NCBI GenBank assembly: GCA_030123545.1
Contig: CP126124.1
Coordinates: 496,001 to 560,000, forward strand
DNA length: 64,000 bases
Reading direction: 5' to 3'
Source: Burkholderiaceae bacterium
Lineage (GTDB): Bacteria > Pseudomonadota > Gammaproteobacteria > Burkholderiales > Burkholderiaceae_C
Numbering within the stretch: position 1 is the first letter of the stretch; every line of letters starts with the position of its first letter. The position numbers and the translations under genes are program-made. This document shows positions 25,516 to 33,619 of the stretch, piece after piece. A model generated the notes under the pieces. The model searched no databases. It was given only the letters and a program-made list of their open reading frames with translations, and was not told where the DNA came from.

Positions 25516-27570
25516 ATGGGCATCCCAACCCTGGAACAGAAACTGACTTGGCTCAAGCCGTCGCCGCCGAGCCAGCGCGAGCTGGAGCTGGCCGCTCAGA
25601 TCGGCGCTGCGACGTTCGAAATCGGCTTCCAGCGCACCAACGACATCCTCGACGAAGGCATGGACGTGTTCGTCCGCTCGTGCCGCTGCGCGATGGGCGT
25701 CGCCGGCGATTCGCTGGTCGCGATCATGACGGCTGCCGGCGACCTGGTGAACGGCTCGTGCGGCACCTACCTGCACGCCGTGATCCCGCCGCTGATCATC
25801 AAGTACATCCTCGCCACCTACGGCGATGAGGTGCGCGACGGCGACCTCTGGTTCGCCAACGACGCGGTCTACGGCGGCGTCCACAACCCCGACCAGATGG
25901 TCTGCATGCCGGTTTACTACGACGGCAAGCTGGTCGCCTGGACCGCGGCGCTGGTGCACACGACCGAGACTGGCGCGATCGAGCCGGGCGGCATGCCGGT
26001 CTCCGCCCAATCGCGCTTCGAGGAGGGCATGAACATCCCGCCGATGCGCATCGGTACCAATTTCAAACTGAGCGAGGACGTGGTATCGATGTTCGTCGCG
26101 TTCGGCATCCGCGCGCCGTCGATGATCGCAGTCGACCTGAAGGCGCGCTGCACGACCGCCGACCGGGTGCGCACGCGACTGCTGGAGCTGTGCGACCGCG
26201 AAGGTCCAGACTACATGACCGGACTGTTCCGCAAGATGCTGCAGGTCGCCGAGGCCGGCGCGAAGGAACTGATCGAGCAGTGGCCCGACGGCAAGTACCG
26301 CTGCGTCACATTCAGCGACGCGGTCGGGTTGAAGCAGGGGTTGGTGAAGAGTTGCGCGATGACGATCGAGAAGCAGGGCGACCACATGCTGGTCGACCTG
26401 TCCGAGACCGGGCCGGAGACGCCCTCGCCGTATAACGCGCATCCGCAGGCCGCGATCGCGCATTTCTCGAACTACATCTACGAGTACCTGTTCCACGCGC
26501 TGCCGATCTCCAACGGCACCTTCGCGTCGATCGACTTCAAGTTCGGCCAGAACACTTGCCTGTCACCCGACCCGCGCGCCGCGACCTCGTGCTCGGTGAT
26601 GATCTCGACCGGCGTGATGAGCGCGGTGCACAACGCGTGCGCAAAGGCGATGTACTCGACCGGGCTGTGGAAGCAATCCGGCGCGTCGATGGGCAACGGC
26701 GGCAATGCGCTGGTGCTGGCCGGCATGAACCAGTGGGGCGCCTTCTTTGCCGACATGCTCGCCTACTCGATCAACACCGAGGGCCAGGGCGCGCGCCCGA
26801 CCGAGGATGGCATGGACGCGTTCGGTTTCCCATGGTGCGTGTTCGGGCGCGCGCCGAACACCGAGCAGGTGGAGAACGAGTTCCCGCTGCTCGTGCCGCT
26901 GTCGAATCACTGGAAGGACTCCTGCGGCCACGGCAAGTACCGCGGCGGAGTCGGCACTGCGCAGCTGTGGGTCGCCCACCATGTGCCAGCTGTGTACATG
27001 ATGGCGATCGCCGACAACACCAAACTGCAGACGCCGCAGCCGCTGTTCGGCGGCTACGCGCCGTGCACCGTGCCGGGCATAGGCATCCGCCAGTCCAATG
27101 TCAAGGATCTGCTGGCCAAAGGCGACAGCAAGCTGACGCTCGACGTGCAGCAGCTGCTGACCGAGAAACCGATCGAAGGCCAGTACGAGGTCGAGTTCCA
27201 GGGACGCTCGGTGCGCCCGTACAACAATGGAGACGTCGCGACCTTCGCTTTCTCTTGCGGCGGCACGGGCTATGGCGACGTGCTCGACCGCTACCCGGAG
27301 GCGGTCGAAGCCGACCTTATCAAGGGCGTGATCTCGGAGAAGGCGGCCAAAAGCGTCTACAAGGTCGTGTGGGACGCCGCGGCGCGCCGTGTCGATCTCG
27401 ATGCGACGGCGAAGCTGCGCGGCGAGGAGCTGCAAGCGCGCAAGCGGCGCGGCCGGCCGTATGCGGAGTTCGAGGCCGAGTGGCTGAAGCAGAAGCCGCG
27501 CGACGAGATCTTGACGTACTACGGCTCTTGGCCCGACGCCAAGGTGGTGACGCCGCTGCTGCGCGCCTGA
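25516..27570 (+). CDS. apcD: Acetophenone-carboxylase-type beta subunit (HyuB family)
   Basis: HyuB-type subunit of the predicted ketone carboxylase, 684 residues (about 75 kDa), matching the fourth acetophenone carboxylase subunit. In the family it works with the HyuA partners, taking up the activated species they make. Visible family segments are NDAVYGGVHNPDQ, EPGGMPVSAQSRFEEGM, NAHPQAAIAHFSNY, GTGYGDVLDRYPEAVEADL and the C-terminal YAEFEAEW. TAGGAG lies 8 nt before ATG 25516. The two SDR genes separate it from the HyuA genes. In Aromatoleum, as I recall it, apcA-E are contiguous, so this interruption is unusual. Confidence 0.8.
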   Translation: MGIPTLEQKLTWLKPSPPSQRELELAAQIGAATFEIGFQRTNDILDEGMDVFVRSCRCAMGVAGDSLVAIMTAAGDLVNGSCGTYLHAVIPPLIIKYILATYGDEVRDGDLWFANDAVYGGVHNPDQMVCMPVYYDGKLVAWTAALVHTTETGAIEPGGMPVSAQSRFEEGMNIPPMRIGTNFKLSEDVVSMFVAFGIRAPSMIAVDLKARCTTADRVRTRLLELCDREGPDYMTGLFRKMLQVAEAGAKELIEQWPDGKYRCVTFSDAVGLKQGLVKSCAMTIEKQGDHMLVDLSETGPETPSPYNAHPQAAIAHFSNYIYEYLFHALPISNGTFASIDFKFGQNTCLSPDPRAATSCSVMISTGVMSAVHNACAKAMYSTGLWKQSGASMGNGGNALVLAGMNQWGAFFADMLAYSINTEGQGARPTEDGMDAFGFPWCVFGRAPNTEQVENEFPLLVPLSNHWKDSCGHGKYRGGVGTAQLWVAHHVPAVYMMAIADNTKLQTPQPLFGGYAPCTVPGIGIRQSNVKDLLAKGDSKLTLDVQQLLTEKPIEGQYEVEFQGRSVRPYNNGDVATFAFSCGGTGYGDVLDRYPEAVEADLIKGVISEKAAKSVYKVVWDAAARRVDLDATAKLRGEELQARKRRGRPYAEFEAEWLKQKPRDEILTYYGSWPDAKVVTPLLRA

Positions 27571-27581
27571 GGGGGACGGCG

Positions 27582-28487
27582 GTGAGCGGCGGCCTCTGGC
27601 GCAAGCGCATGCAGGATTTGTCCCGCAACGTCGGGCGTCCACACGCACCGCTGTTCGCGCCGCTGCTGTTCGGCGTGGCCGCGCAGATCGAGGCGATCGA
27701 GCCGCGCGCGATGGCGCGCGACGCGACGAGGCTGCGCAAGAACGTCACCGAGCTGCGCCGTGCGCTCGGCCTCGATGCCGTGGTGTGCGCGGTGCCGAGC
27801 GCGATGGAGGCCGAGGCGCTCGGCGTGCCGATCGACGACTCGACCTGGCCGCCTCGCCCGGCCGGCGCGCTGCAGTCGGCCTTGTCGGAGGAAGTCGATG
27901 CGCCCAGGCTCATCGTCAACCCGCGCATCGCAGCCTCTCTCGACGCCGTGCGCCAGTGGCAGGCGGATGCGAGCGAGCCGGTGATCGTCGCAGCGCTCAC
28001 CGGCCCGGCCACCTTGCATGCGCAGTTGTGTGCGGCCGGCAGCACGCTCGGCGACGAAGCCGGTTACGAATTTGCTGGGCGCGTGCTCGGGTCGCTGGCG
28101 CGTACCTATTGCGAGTTGGGCGTGCAGGTCGTAGCGTTGCACGAGTCTCTGCTGCCCCAGGCGGACGACGAAATCGACTTCTGGATGGGCGCGCTCAACA
28201 CCGTCGGCAACGTGGCACGCTTTCATCGCGTGCCGCCGCTGCTCGTGATCGACGGGCAAGCGCCGGCCGCCTGGCCGGTGCAGGCGGTCGCCTGTCCCAC
28301 GCCCGCGCAGCATGCGGGCGCCATGCCACGGGCGCATGGCCGCGCCTGGGCCGCAATGCCCACCGATTGGGCGCCGTTACCCGGCGAGGGCGCGAACGAG
28401 CGTCTCGTCACGACCGTTGCCGAAGTTCCCGCCGACACGCCCGTCGCAGAGCTGGTCGCCCATGTCGCACGCATCCGACCGTCATGA
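27582..28487 (+). CDS. apcE: UroD-like protein, candidate fifth (epsilon) carboxylase subunit
   Basis: 301 residues (about 32 kDa), close to the 34-kDa fifth subunit of acetophenone carboxylase, and in the same place after the HyuB gene. GTG 27582 is chosen because GGGGGA lies 6 nt upstream and the sequence fits directly after the previous stop; ATG 27609 is an alternative. The N-terminus (PHAPLFAPLLFGVAAQIEAI, then RKNVTELRRALGLDAVVC) and the central LTGPATLHAQL resemble the uroporphyrinogen decarboxylase/cobalamin-independent methionine synthase fold. No haem-pathway context exists here. Its biochemical job is not clear from sequence. The stop overlaps the next gene by ATGA. Confidence 0.65.
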   Translation: MSGGLWRKRMQDLSRNVGRPHAPLFAPLLFGVAAQIEAIEPRAMARDATRLRKNVTELRRALGLDAVVCAVPSAMEAEALGVPIDDSTWPPRPAGALQSALSEEVDAPRLIVNPRIAASLDAVRQWQADASEPVIVAALTGPATLHAQLCAAGSTLGDEAGYEFAGRVLGSLARTYCELGVQVVALHESLLPQADDEIDFWMGALNTVGNVARFHRVPPLLVIDGQAPAAWPVQAVACPTPAQHAGAMPRAHGRAWAAMPTDWAPLPGEGANERLVTTVAEVPADTPVAELVAHVARIRPS

Positions 28488-29842
28488 AGCCGCTGTACTG
28501 GAACGAGGAACTCGAAACCCTGCCCTGGCCCGAGGTCGAGCGCTGGCAGGCGGAGCAGATCGCGGCGGCGCTGCCGTCGCTGCGCCAGCGCTCGGCGCTC
28601 TATGCCGAACTGCACGCCGGCCTGCCGCCCGAACCCGCGCTGCGCTCGCTCGCCGACCTGCGCGCGTTGCCCTTCACCCTGAAGGACCATGTCCGTGCGG
28701 CGCAGGACGCCGCGACCGACGAGCAGCCCTTCGGCCGCAACCAGGTCGCGCCGCTCACCGACATCGTGCAGGCGCTCAGTTCCTCGGGCACGACCGGTCG
28801 GCCGCTGTACTACGCGCTCACGCGCCGCGACGTCGAGACCTTTGCCGACGCCATTGCCAACACCTGGTTCACCGCCGGCCTGCGGCGCGGCGACGTGGTC
28901 GCGCATCTGGTCGGCTTGCCGATGGTCGCGGGCGGCCTGCCCTACGCTGACGGATTCCGCCGCATTGGCGCGACACTGTGCTGGCTCGGCGGCTTCCCGA
29001 CCGATCGCATCCTGCGCGAACTGCGCAATCTGCGTTGCACGGCGATCCTGGCGACGACATCGTTCGGCCTCTACCTCGCCGACCAGTGGGAGGCGCTGGG
29101 GCGTGAGCCGGGCGCGCCACCGTCACGACTGACGAAGGTGCTGTGCGGCGGCGAGCCGGGTCTCAACCAGCCCGAAATCCGGGAGCGCATCCAGGGCTGC
29201 CTCGGCATCAACACCTTGCGCGAGGTAATGGGCCTGGGCGACGTGATCTCGGCGATGTGGGGCGAATGCGAACATGGCGAAGGCATGCACTTCAACGCGC
29301 AGAAGTACGTGGCCATCGAGCTGATCGACCCGGCCAGCGGCGAGGTGCTGCAGTGGCGCGAAGGGGCGACCGGAGAGATCGTCTATACGGCCTTTGCACG
29401 CGATGCCACGCCGCTGGTGCGCTACCGCTCGCGCGACCATGCGCTCGTCACCGGCACGCGCTGCGTCTGCGGGCGCACCAGTCCGCGCATGCGCTGCATC
29501 GGGCGCACCGACGATATGCTGATCTACAAGGGCATGAACGTATTTCCGACCGCGCTGCGCGACCTGATCGCATCGAAGTTCGCAGGCCAGGTCGAGCCGA
29601 TCCTTCGCGTGTGGAAGGAGACGAAGGATCAGGTGCGCTTCGACGACGCGATCGCGATCGACGTCGAAGCTTCCCCCGGCCTCGGCGTGACGCAGTTTGC
29701 TGGACTGGCACAGGCCGTGGAAGCCGAGGTGCGCGCGCAGATGCAGGTCCGTGTGCGCGTCACCGTGCTGCAACCCGGGGCGCTGCCCAAGAGCGCGTAC
29801 AAGAACTCGCTGCTCGCCGTGCGCGAGCCATCCGGATCTTGA
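28484..29842 (+). CDS. PaaK-type acyl-CoA ligase
   Basis: Predicted to activate the 3-oxo acid made by the carboxylase (for example benzoylacetate) to its CoA thioester. The 452 residues belong to the phenylacetate-CoA ligase branch of AMP-forming enzymes: P-loop SSSGTTGRPLYY, the YRSRD motif (VRYRSRDHALV), a Cys cluster TRCVCGRTSPRMRC, GRTDDMLIYKGMNVFP and the C-terminal catalytic Lys in LPKSAYKNSL. ATG 28484 overlaps the preceding stop. The metabolic role is inferred from the operon; phenylacetate itself is a possible alternative substrate. Confidence 0.8.
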   Translation: MKPLYWNEELETLPWPEVERWQAEQIAAALPSLRQRSALYAELHAGLPPEPALRSLADLRALPFTLKDHVRAAQDAATDEQPFGRNQVAPLTDIVQALSSSGTTGRPLYYALTRRDVETFADAIANTWFTAGLRRGDVVAHLVGLPMVAGGLPYADGFRRIGATLCWLGGFPTDRILRELRNLRCTAILATTSFGLYLADQWEALGREPGAPPSRLTKVLCGGEPGLNQPEIRERIQGCLGINTLREVMGLGDVISAMWGECEHGEGMHFNAQKYVAIELIDPASGEVLQWREGATGEIVYTAFARDATPLVRYRSRDHALVTGTRCVCGRTSPRMRCIGRTDDMLIYKGMNVFPTALRDLIASKFAGQVEPILRVWKETKDQVRFDDAIAIDVEASPGLGVTQFAGLAQAVEAEVRAQMQVRVRVTVLQPGALPKSAYKNSLLAVREPSGS

Positions 29843-29844
29843 TC

Positions 29845-31035
29845 ATGAAATTCGAACACGCCGCGTTGCCCATCGGCCATGCCTGGTCGTCGCCGTTCGT
29901 GCGCTGGCAGGGTGCCCTGGCCGATGTGTCGAGCCTAGACCTCGCGGCCGCCGTCACCGGAGACGCGCTCGCCGCGCGCGGTGTCGATCGCGCGACGATC
30001 GACACGCTCGTGCTCGGCACGACGGTGCCGCAACCCTCGTCCTTCTACGCTGTGCCGTGGCTCGCCGCGCGGCTGGACATGCCAGGCGTGAGCGGGCCGC
30101 ACCTGTCGCAGGCCTGCGCGACCTCGGTCACCTGCCTCGTCGCTGCCGCGCTCATGGTCGAGGCCGATGCGCAGACGCTGCCGCTGGTGGTGACCGCCGA
30201 CCGCACCAGCAACGGCCCGTTGCTGATCTATCCGCGCTCCGCTGGCATGGGTGGCAGCCCGGCGGTCGAGAACTGGGTGCTCGACAGCTTCGCCGCCGAC
30301 CCGAACACTGGAAAGGCGATGGTCGCGACCGCTGAGAACGTCGCGCGCGACGGGCGGATGACGCGCCAGGCGCTCGACGAGCTGACGCTGATGCGCTGGC
30401 GGCAATACCAGGACGCGCTGGCCGACGACCGGCGCGCGCAGCGCAGCTGGATGCAGCCGGTGTCGATCGCGCGCGGCAAGGGCAAGACGCTCGTCGTCGA
30501 GACGGACGAAGGCGTGCATCCTTACAGCGCAGAGGCGCTGGCCAAGCTCGCGCCGGTGCAGTCGGGGGGTGTCGTCACCTTCGGTTCGCAGACGCATCCG
30601 GCCGACGGCTGCGCCGGCGCGATCGTGTGCCGCCACCAGCGTGCCGCGCAGCTTGCGGCCGGCACCGGCACCGTGCGGCTGCTGGCCGCCGGCTTTGCGC
30701 GCGCAGCCAAGGCCGAGATGCCGAAGGCGGCCACCACGGCCGCCGAGCGCGCCCTGGCCAGCGCGGGCCTGTCGATCGGCGACGTGAAGCTGGTGCAAAC
30801 GCACAATCCGTTCGCGGTCAACGACTTGTGGTTCGTGCAGCAAACCGGGTTCGATCCGCAACGCATGAACGTGCGCGGCTGCAGTCTGATCTACGGCCAT
30901 CCGCAAGGGCCGACCGGGTTGCGCGGCATTGTCGAGCTCGTGCACGCGCTGCGCGAGCGCGGCGGCGGCATCGGGCTGTTCACCGGCTGCGCGGCGGGCG
31001 ACACCGGCGCGGCGCTGGTGCTGCGTGTCGACTGA
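29845..31035 (+). CDS. Thiolase family protein (3-oxoacyl-CoA thiolase)
   Basis: Predicted to split an aroylacetyl-CoA with free CoA into aroyl-CoA and acetyl-CoA, the last step encoded by the operon. The 396 residues hold the nucleophilic Cys91 (SQACATSV), a His at 320 in THNPFAVND where classical thiolases have NEAF, GHPQGPTG with His352, and the second catalytic Cys382 in FTGCAAGDTG. The changed NEAF-type motif suggests a divergent, probably aryl-specific branch. ATG 29845 starts 3 nt after the ligase stop. Confidence 0.85.
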   Translation: MKFEHAALPIGHAWSSPFVRWQGALADVSSLDLAAAVTGDALAARGVDRATIDTLVLGTTVPQPSSFYAVPWLAARLDMPGVSGPHLSQACATSVTCLVAAALMVEADAQTLPLVVTADRTSNGPLLIYPRSAGMGGSPAVENWVLDSFAADPNTGKAMVATAENVARDGRMTRQALDELTLMRWRQYQDALADDRRAQRSWMQPVSIARGKGKTLVVETDEGVHPYSAEALAKLAPVQSGGVVTFGSQTHPADGCAGAIVCRHQRAAQLAAGTGTVRLLAAGFARAAKAEMPKAATTAAERALASAGLSIGDVKLVQTHNPFAVNDLWFVQQTGFDPQRMNVRGCSLIYGHPQGPTGLRGIVELVHALRERGGGIGLFTGCAAGDTGAALVLRVD

Positions 31036-31053
31036 AAGCGAGGACGTCGCGCG

Positions 31054-32112
31054 ATGGCGGTCCGGCTTACCACGCCCGTCACCATCATCACCGGCTTCCT
31101 CGGCGCCGGCAAGACGACGCTGGTCAATCGCCTGCTGCGCGAGTCGCACGGGCAGCGCATCGCCGTCATCGAGAACGAGTTCGGCGAGGTCGGCGTCGAT
31201 GCCGAGTTCCTCGCCGCCGGCGGCGAAGAGGCGATCGTCCAGCTTGCCAACGGGTGTCTCTGCTGCACTGTGCGCGGCGACCTCGCGCGTGCCCTGCAGC
31301 AACTGCTCGCGCAGGCGGATGCGGGGCAGTTCAGCTTCGACCGGGTGCTGATCGAAACCAGCGGGCTGGCCGACCCGGGGCCGGTGATTCAGACCTTCCT
31401 CGCCGAAACGGCGATCGAGTCGCGCTTTCACCTCGACGGGGTCGTCACGCTGGTGGATGCGCTCAATGTCGAATGCGAGACCGAGCGCATCGAGCATCGG
31501 GCGCAGATCGGCTACGCGGACCGGCTGCTGCTGACGAAGTCGGACCGGATCGACAGCGTACGGGCCCAAGAGATTGGCGACCTTCTCGCCACGCTCAATC
31601 CGCGCGCGCCATTCGTGGCCTGCGATCTGACCGCCGTCCCGGTCGATCGGTTGATCGAGCACCTGTTCGACACGCGCGGCTTCGTGAACGACTACGTGCC
31701 CCGGGAGGAGATCGAGCGGGTGCTGCACGGGCTCGCCCTGCTCGAACCGGGCCATGCGCGGCTGAAGCCGCTCGGCATCGCGCGTCACACGCAGGACGTG
31801 GTGTCCCATGTGTTTCGAAGCGACGCGGCACTGGACCTCGGTCGGCTCAACGCCTTCATCGATTCCGCCATCGCCCGCTTCGGACCGCGGCTCTGGCGCT
31901 GCAAGGGCATCGTGCACGCCGAGGGCCACCGCCAGCGACTGGTGGTGCAGGGCGTTCAGGGGCTCGTGCAGATTTGCCCCGGAACGACATGGCGCGCATT
32001 CGAGCCACGGCATACCACCTTGGTGTTCATCGGCCAGCGGCTCGAGGCGTCGTTCATCTCGGCCGGATTGCGGGCGTGCGAGAGCGGGTTGGAGGCGGCT
32101 GCTCGATCTTGA
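31054..32112 (+). CDS. CobW/Zng1-type metallochaperone GTPase
   Basis: G3E-family GTPase of 352 residues. The Walker A loop is TGFLGAGKTTLVN, the metal-binding CxCC motif is GCLCCTVRGD, a Walker B-like ETSGLADP follows, and TKSD serves for base recognition. The C-terminal ~90 residues form the CobW_C domain. Members deliver zinc or cobalt to client enzymes. Being last in the operon, 18 bp after the thiolase, it may load zinc into the small four-Cys subunit; this is inference from context. No zinc-responsive operator was recognised. Confidence 0.85.
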   Translation: MAVRLTTPVTIITGFLGAGKTTLVNRLLRESHGQRIAVIENEFGEVGVDAEFLAAGGEEAIVQLANGCLCCTVRGDLARALQQLLAQADAGQFSFDRVLIETSGLADPGPVIQTFLAETAIESRFHLDGVVTLVDALNVECETERIEHRAQIGYADRLLLTKSDRIDSVRAQEIGDLLATLNPRAPFVACDLTAVPVDRLIEHLFDTRGFVNDYVPREEIERVLHGLALLEPGHARLKPLGIARHTQDVVSHVFRSDAALDLGRLNAFIDSAIARFGPRLWRCKGIVHAEGHRQRLVVQGVQGLVQICPGTTWRAFEPRHTTLVFIGQRLEASFISAGLRACESGLEAAARS

Positions 32113-32115
32113 AGT

Positions 32116-32136
32116 TGTACGGCCATCTCGCGTACA
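32116..32136. terminator. Hairpin between convergent cobW-type gene and cnoX
   Basis: TGTACG and CGTACA arms with a 9-nt loop lie in the 49-bp gap between the two convergent genes. No T-run follows. It marks the right edge of the catabolic block; terminator function is tentative. Confidence 0.35.
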
Positions 32137-32161
32137 GCCGCGCCGCGCGCGCGGGAGCGAC

Positions 32162-33082
32162 TCAGCTCAGCACCACGCTGGAGAGGCGTCGGCGGTAGCT
32201 GGCGACGGTGGCGTCTTCCGGCGGGATCTGGCCGTCGGCCACCTTGGGCTTCGGCGGCTCGATGATCTCGAGCACCGCGATGAAGGTCTTGCGCGCGAGC
32301 TCGTCGCTCCAAGCCTTGTCGCGCATCAGGATTTCCAGCAATTCGTCGAGCGCATCGGTCCAGCGCTGCCCGGCGATCAGGACTTGCGCGCGTTTGAAAC
32401 GCGCCGCGAAGTCGCGCCGGTTCGCCGCGATCTTCGCATCGAATCCGGCCAGCGCCGACGTCTTGTCTGCGTTGGCAGCTACGCTATCGATAGCATCGAA
32501 CCACCGCTGCAGCGCGTCGAAGCGGCGCACGGCCGCCGCCTTGGACGCCACCGGCTCGAACGCCTGCCGCGCTTCGCCGACCTGGCCGTGTTGCAGCAGC
32601 AGCCGCACGTAGTCGAAACGCGCGTCGTCGTTCGCCGGGTCGGTCGCGACCGCGTACTGGAGCTTTTCCAGCGCGCTGCCGGTGTCGCCTTCATTCAGCG
32701 CATCCTGCGCCTCGGCGCCGGCCGCGTCGGCCTCGGCCTCCTCGGCGCTGGCCACATGCTTGTCGAGGAAGCTGCGCACCTCGGCTTCCGGCAGCGCGCC
32801 GACGAAGCCGTCCACCGGTTGCCCGGCGTCGAACAGCACGCAGAACGGGATGCTGCGCACGCCGAACATCTGGCTGAGCTGCTGCGCGATCTGCGGCACC
32901 TTGTCGGCATCGAGCTTGGCCAGCGCGAAGCGGCCGCCGTAGTCGGCCTCCAGCTTTTCCAGCACCGGGCCGAGTTGCTTGCATGGGCCGCACCATTCGG
33001 CCCAGATGTCGAGCAGCACCGGCTGGGCCTTGGACGCGTCGACCAGTTCGGCCTGGAAGTTCTCTAGAGTGATGTCGATCAT
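32162..33082 (-). CDS. cnoX: Thioredoxin-like co-chaperone (CnoX/YbbN family)
   Basis: 306 residues: an N-terminal thioredoxin domain (about 1-110) with an intact active site AEWCGPCKQLGP, followed by helical TPR-like repeats. The domain order is that of CnoX, which hands oxidation-sensitive proteins to chaperones. The E. coli protein lacks the CxxC pair, whereas this one keeps it and so could also reduce disulfides. Near residue 200 the sequence FDAIDSVAANA is encoded by a perfect 12-bp palindrome of the dispersed-repeat family. It is divergent from purE, with the two starts 36 bp apart. Confidence 0.85.
   Translation of the reverse strand: MIDITLENFQAELVDASKAQPVLLDIWAEWCGPCKQLGPVLEKLEADYGGRFALAKLDADKVPQIAQQLSQMFGVRSIPFCVLFDAGQPVDGFVGALPEAEVRSFLDKHVASAEEAEADAAGAEAQDALNEGDTGSALEKLQYAVATDPANDDARFDYVRLLLQHGQVGEARQAFEPVASKAAAVRRFDALQRWFDAIDSVAANADKTSALAGFDAKIAANRRDFAARFKRAQVLIAGQRWTDALDELLEILMRDKAWSDELARKTFIAVLEIIEPPKPKVADGQIPPEDATVASYRRRLSSVVLS
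32465..32496 (-). repeat. Dispersed palindrome inside cnoX
   Basis: GCTATCGATAGC (32483-32494) is a perfect 12-bp palindrome and is flanked by CAGCTAC. It matches the hairpin half of the repeat family and is translated in frame within the helical part of CnoX. Confidence 0.5.
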
Positions 33083-33106
33083 GCGGGTCAGATGAGAGTG
33101 AAAACG

Positions 33107-33112
33107 TAGAAT
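33107..33112 (+). promoter_or_regulatory. Candidate -10 box for purE
   Basis: TAGAAT ends 6 nt before the purE ATG at 33119, with no ribosome-binding site between them. If it is used, transcription would begin at or beside the start codon, giving a leaderless purE-purK mRNA. No clear -35 box is seen. Confidence 0.4.
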
Positions 33113-33118
33113 TCAACG

Positions 33119-33619
33119 ATGACGGTTCAAATCGGCGTGGTGATGGGCTCTTCCAGCGACTGGGAGACGATGCAGCACGCAGTGCGGATTCTCCAACAGT
33201 TCGGCATCGACCACGAGGCGCGGGTCGTGTCGGCGCACCGCATGCCCGACGCGCTGTTCGCCTATGCCGAGGCCGCCGCGCCGCGGGCCTTGCGCGCGAT
33301 CATCGCCGGCGCCGGCGGTGCCGCGCATCTGCCGGGCATGCTTGCCGCCAAGACCACGGTGCCGGTGCTCGGCGTGCCGGTGCCGAGCCGGCACCTGAAC
33401 GGCCTCGATTCGCTCTACAGCATCGTGCAGATGCCGCGCGGCGTGCCGGTCGCGACCTTCGCGATCGGCGCGGCCGGCGCGGCGAACGCGGCGCTGTTCG
33501 CGGTCGCGCTGCTCGCGGCCACCGACCCGGCGCTCGCCGGCCGGCTCGAAGCGTTCCGCGCCGAGCAGACCGAGGCCGCCCGGCAGGCGACGCTGCCGCC
33601 GCCTGGCGAAGCGCCATGA
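33119..33619 (+). CDS. purE: N5-carboxyaminoimidazole ribonucleotide mutase
   Basis: Rearranges N5-CAIR to CAIR in purine synthesis, directly before the PurC step. The 166 residues contain the class I signature GVVMGSSSDWETMQHA, SAHRMPDALFAYA, IIAGAGGAAHLPGM, and the conserved PVLGVPVPSRHLNGLDSLYS followed by QMPRGVPVATFAIG. The stop overlaps the purK start by ATGA, so the pair is coupled. purC, its usual upstream neighbour in this order, is 16 kb away. Confidence 0.97.
   Translation: MTVQIGVVMGSSSDWETMQHAVRILQQFGIDHEARVVSAHRMPDALFAYAEAAAPRALRAIIAGAGGAAHLPGMLAAKTTVPVLGVPVPSRHLNGLDSLYSIVQMPRGVPVATFAIGAAGAANAALFAVALLAATDPALAGRLEAFRAEQTEAARQATLPPPGEAP

Noticed and set aside
19338..27570. HyuA/HyuB genes as a hydantoinase or 5-oxoprolinase
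   Set aside because: Those enzymes need only one HyuA and one HyuB. Here there are two different HyuA subunits, a small zinc-finger subunit, a UroD-like protein and 1-phenylethanol dehydrogenase-like SDRs, which fit a ketone carboxylase.
19338..28487. Acetone carboxylase (AcxABC)
   Set aside because: Acetone carboxylase has three subunits, whereas five subunit genes of acetophenone-carboxylase size and order are found here. The neighbouring aryl alcohol dehydrogenase also points to aryl ketones.
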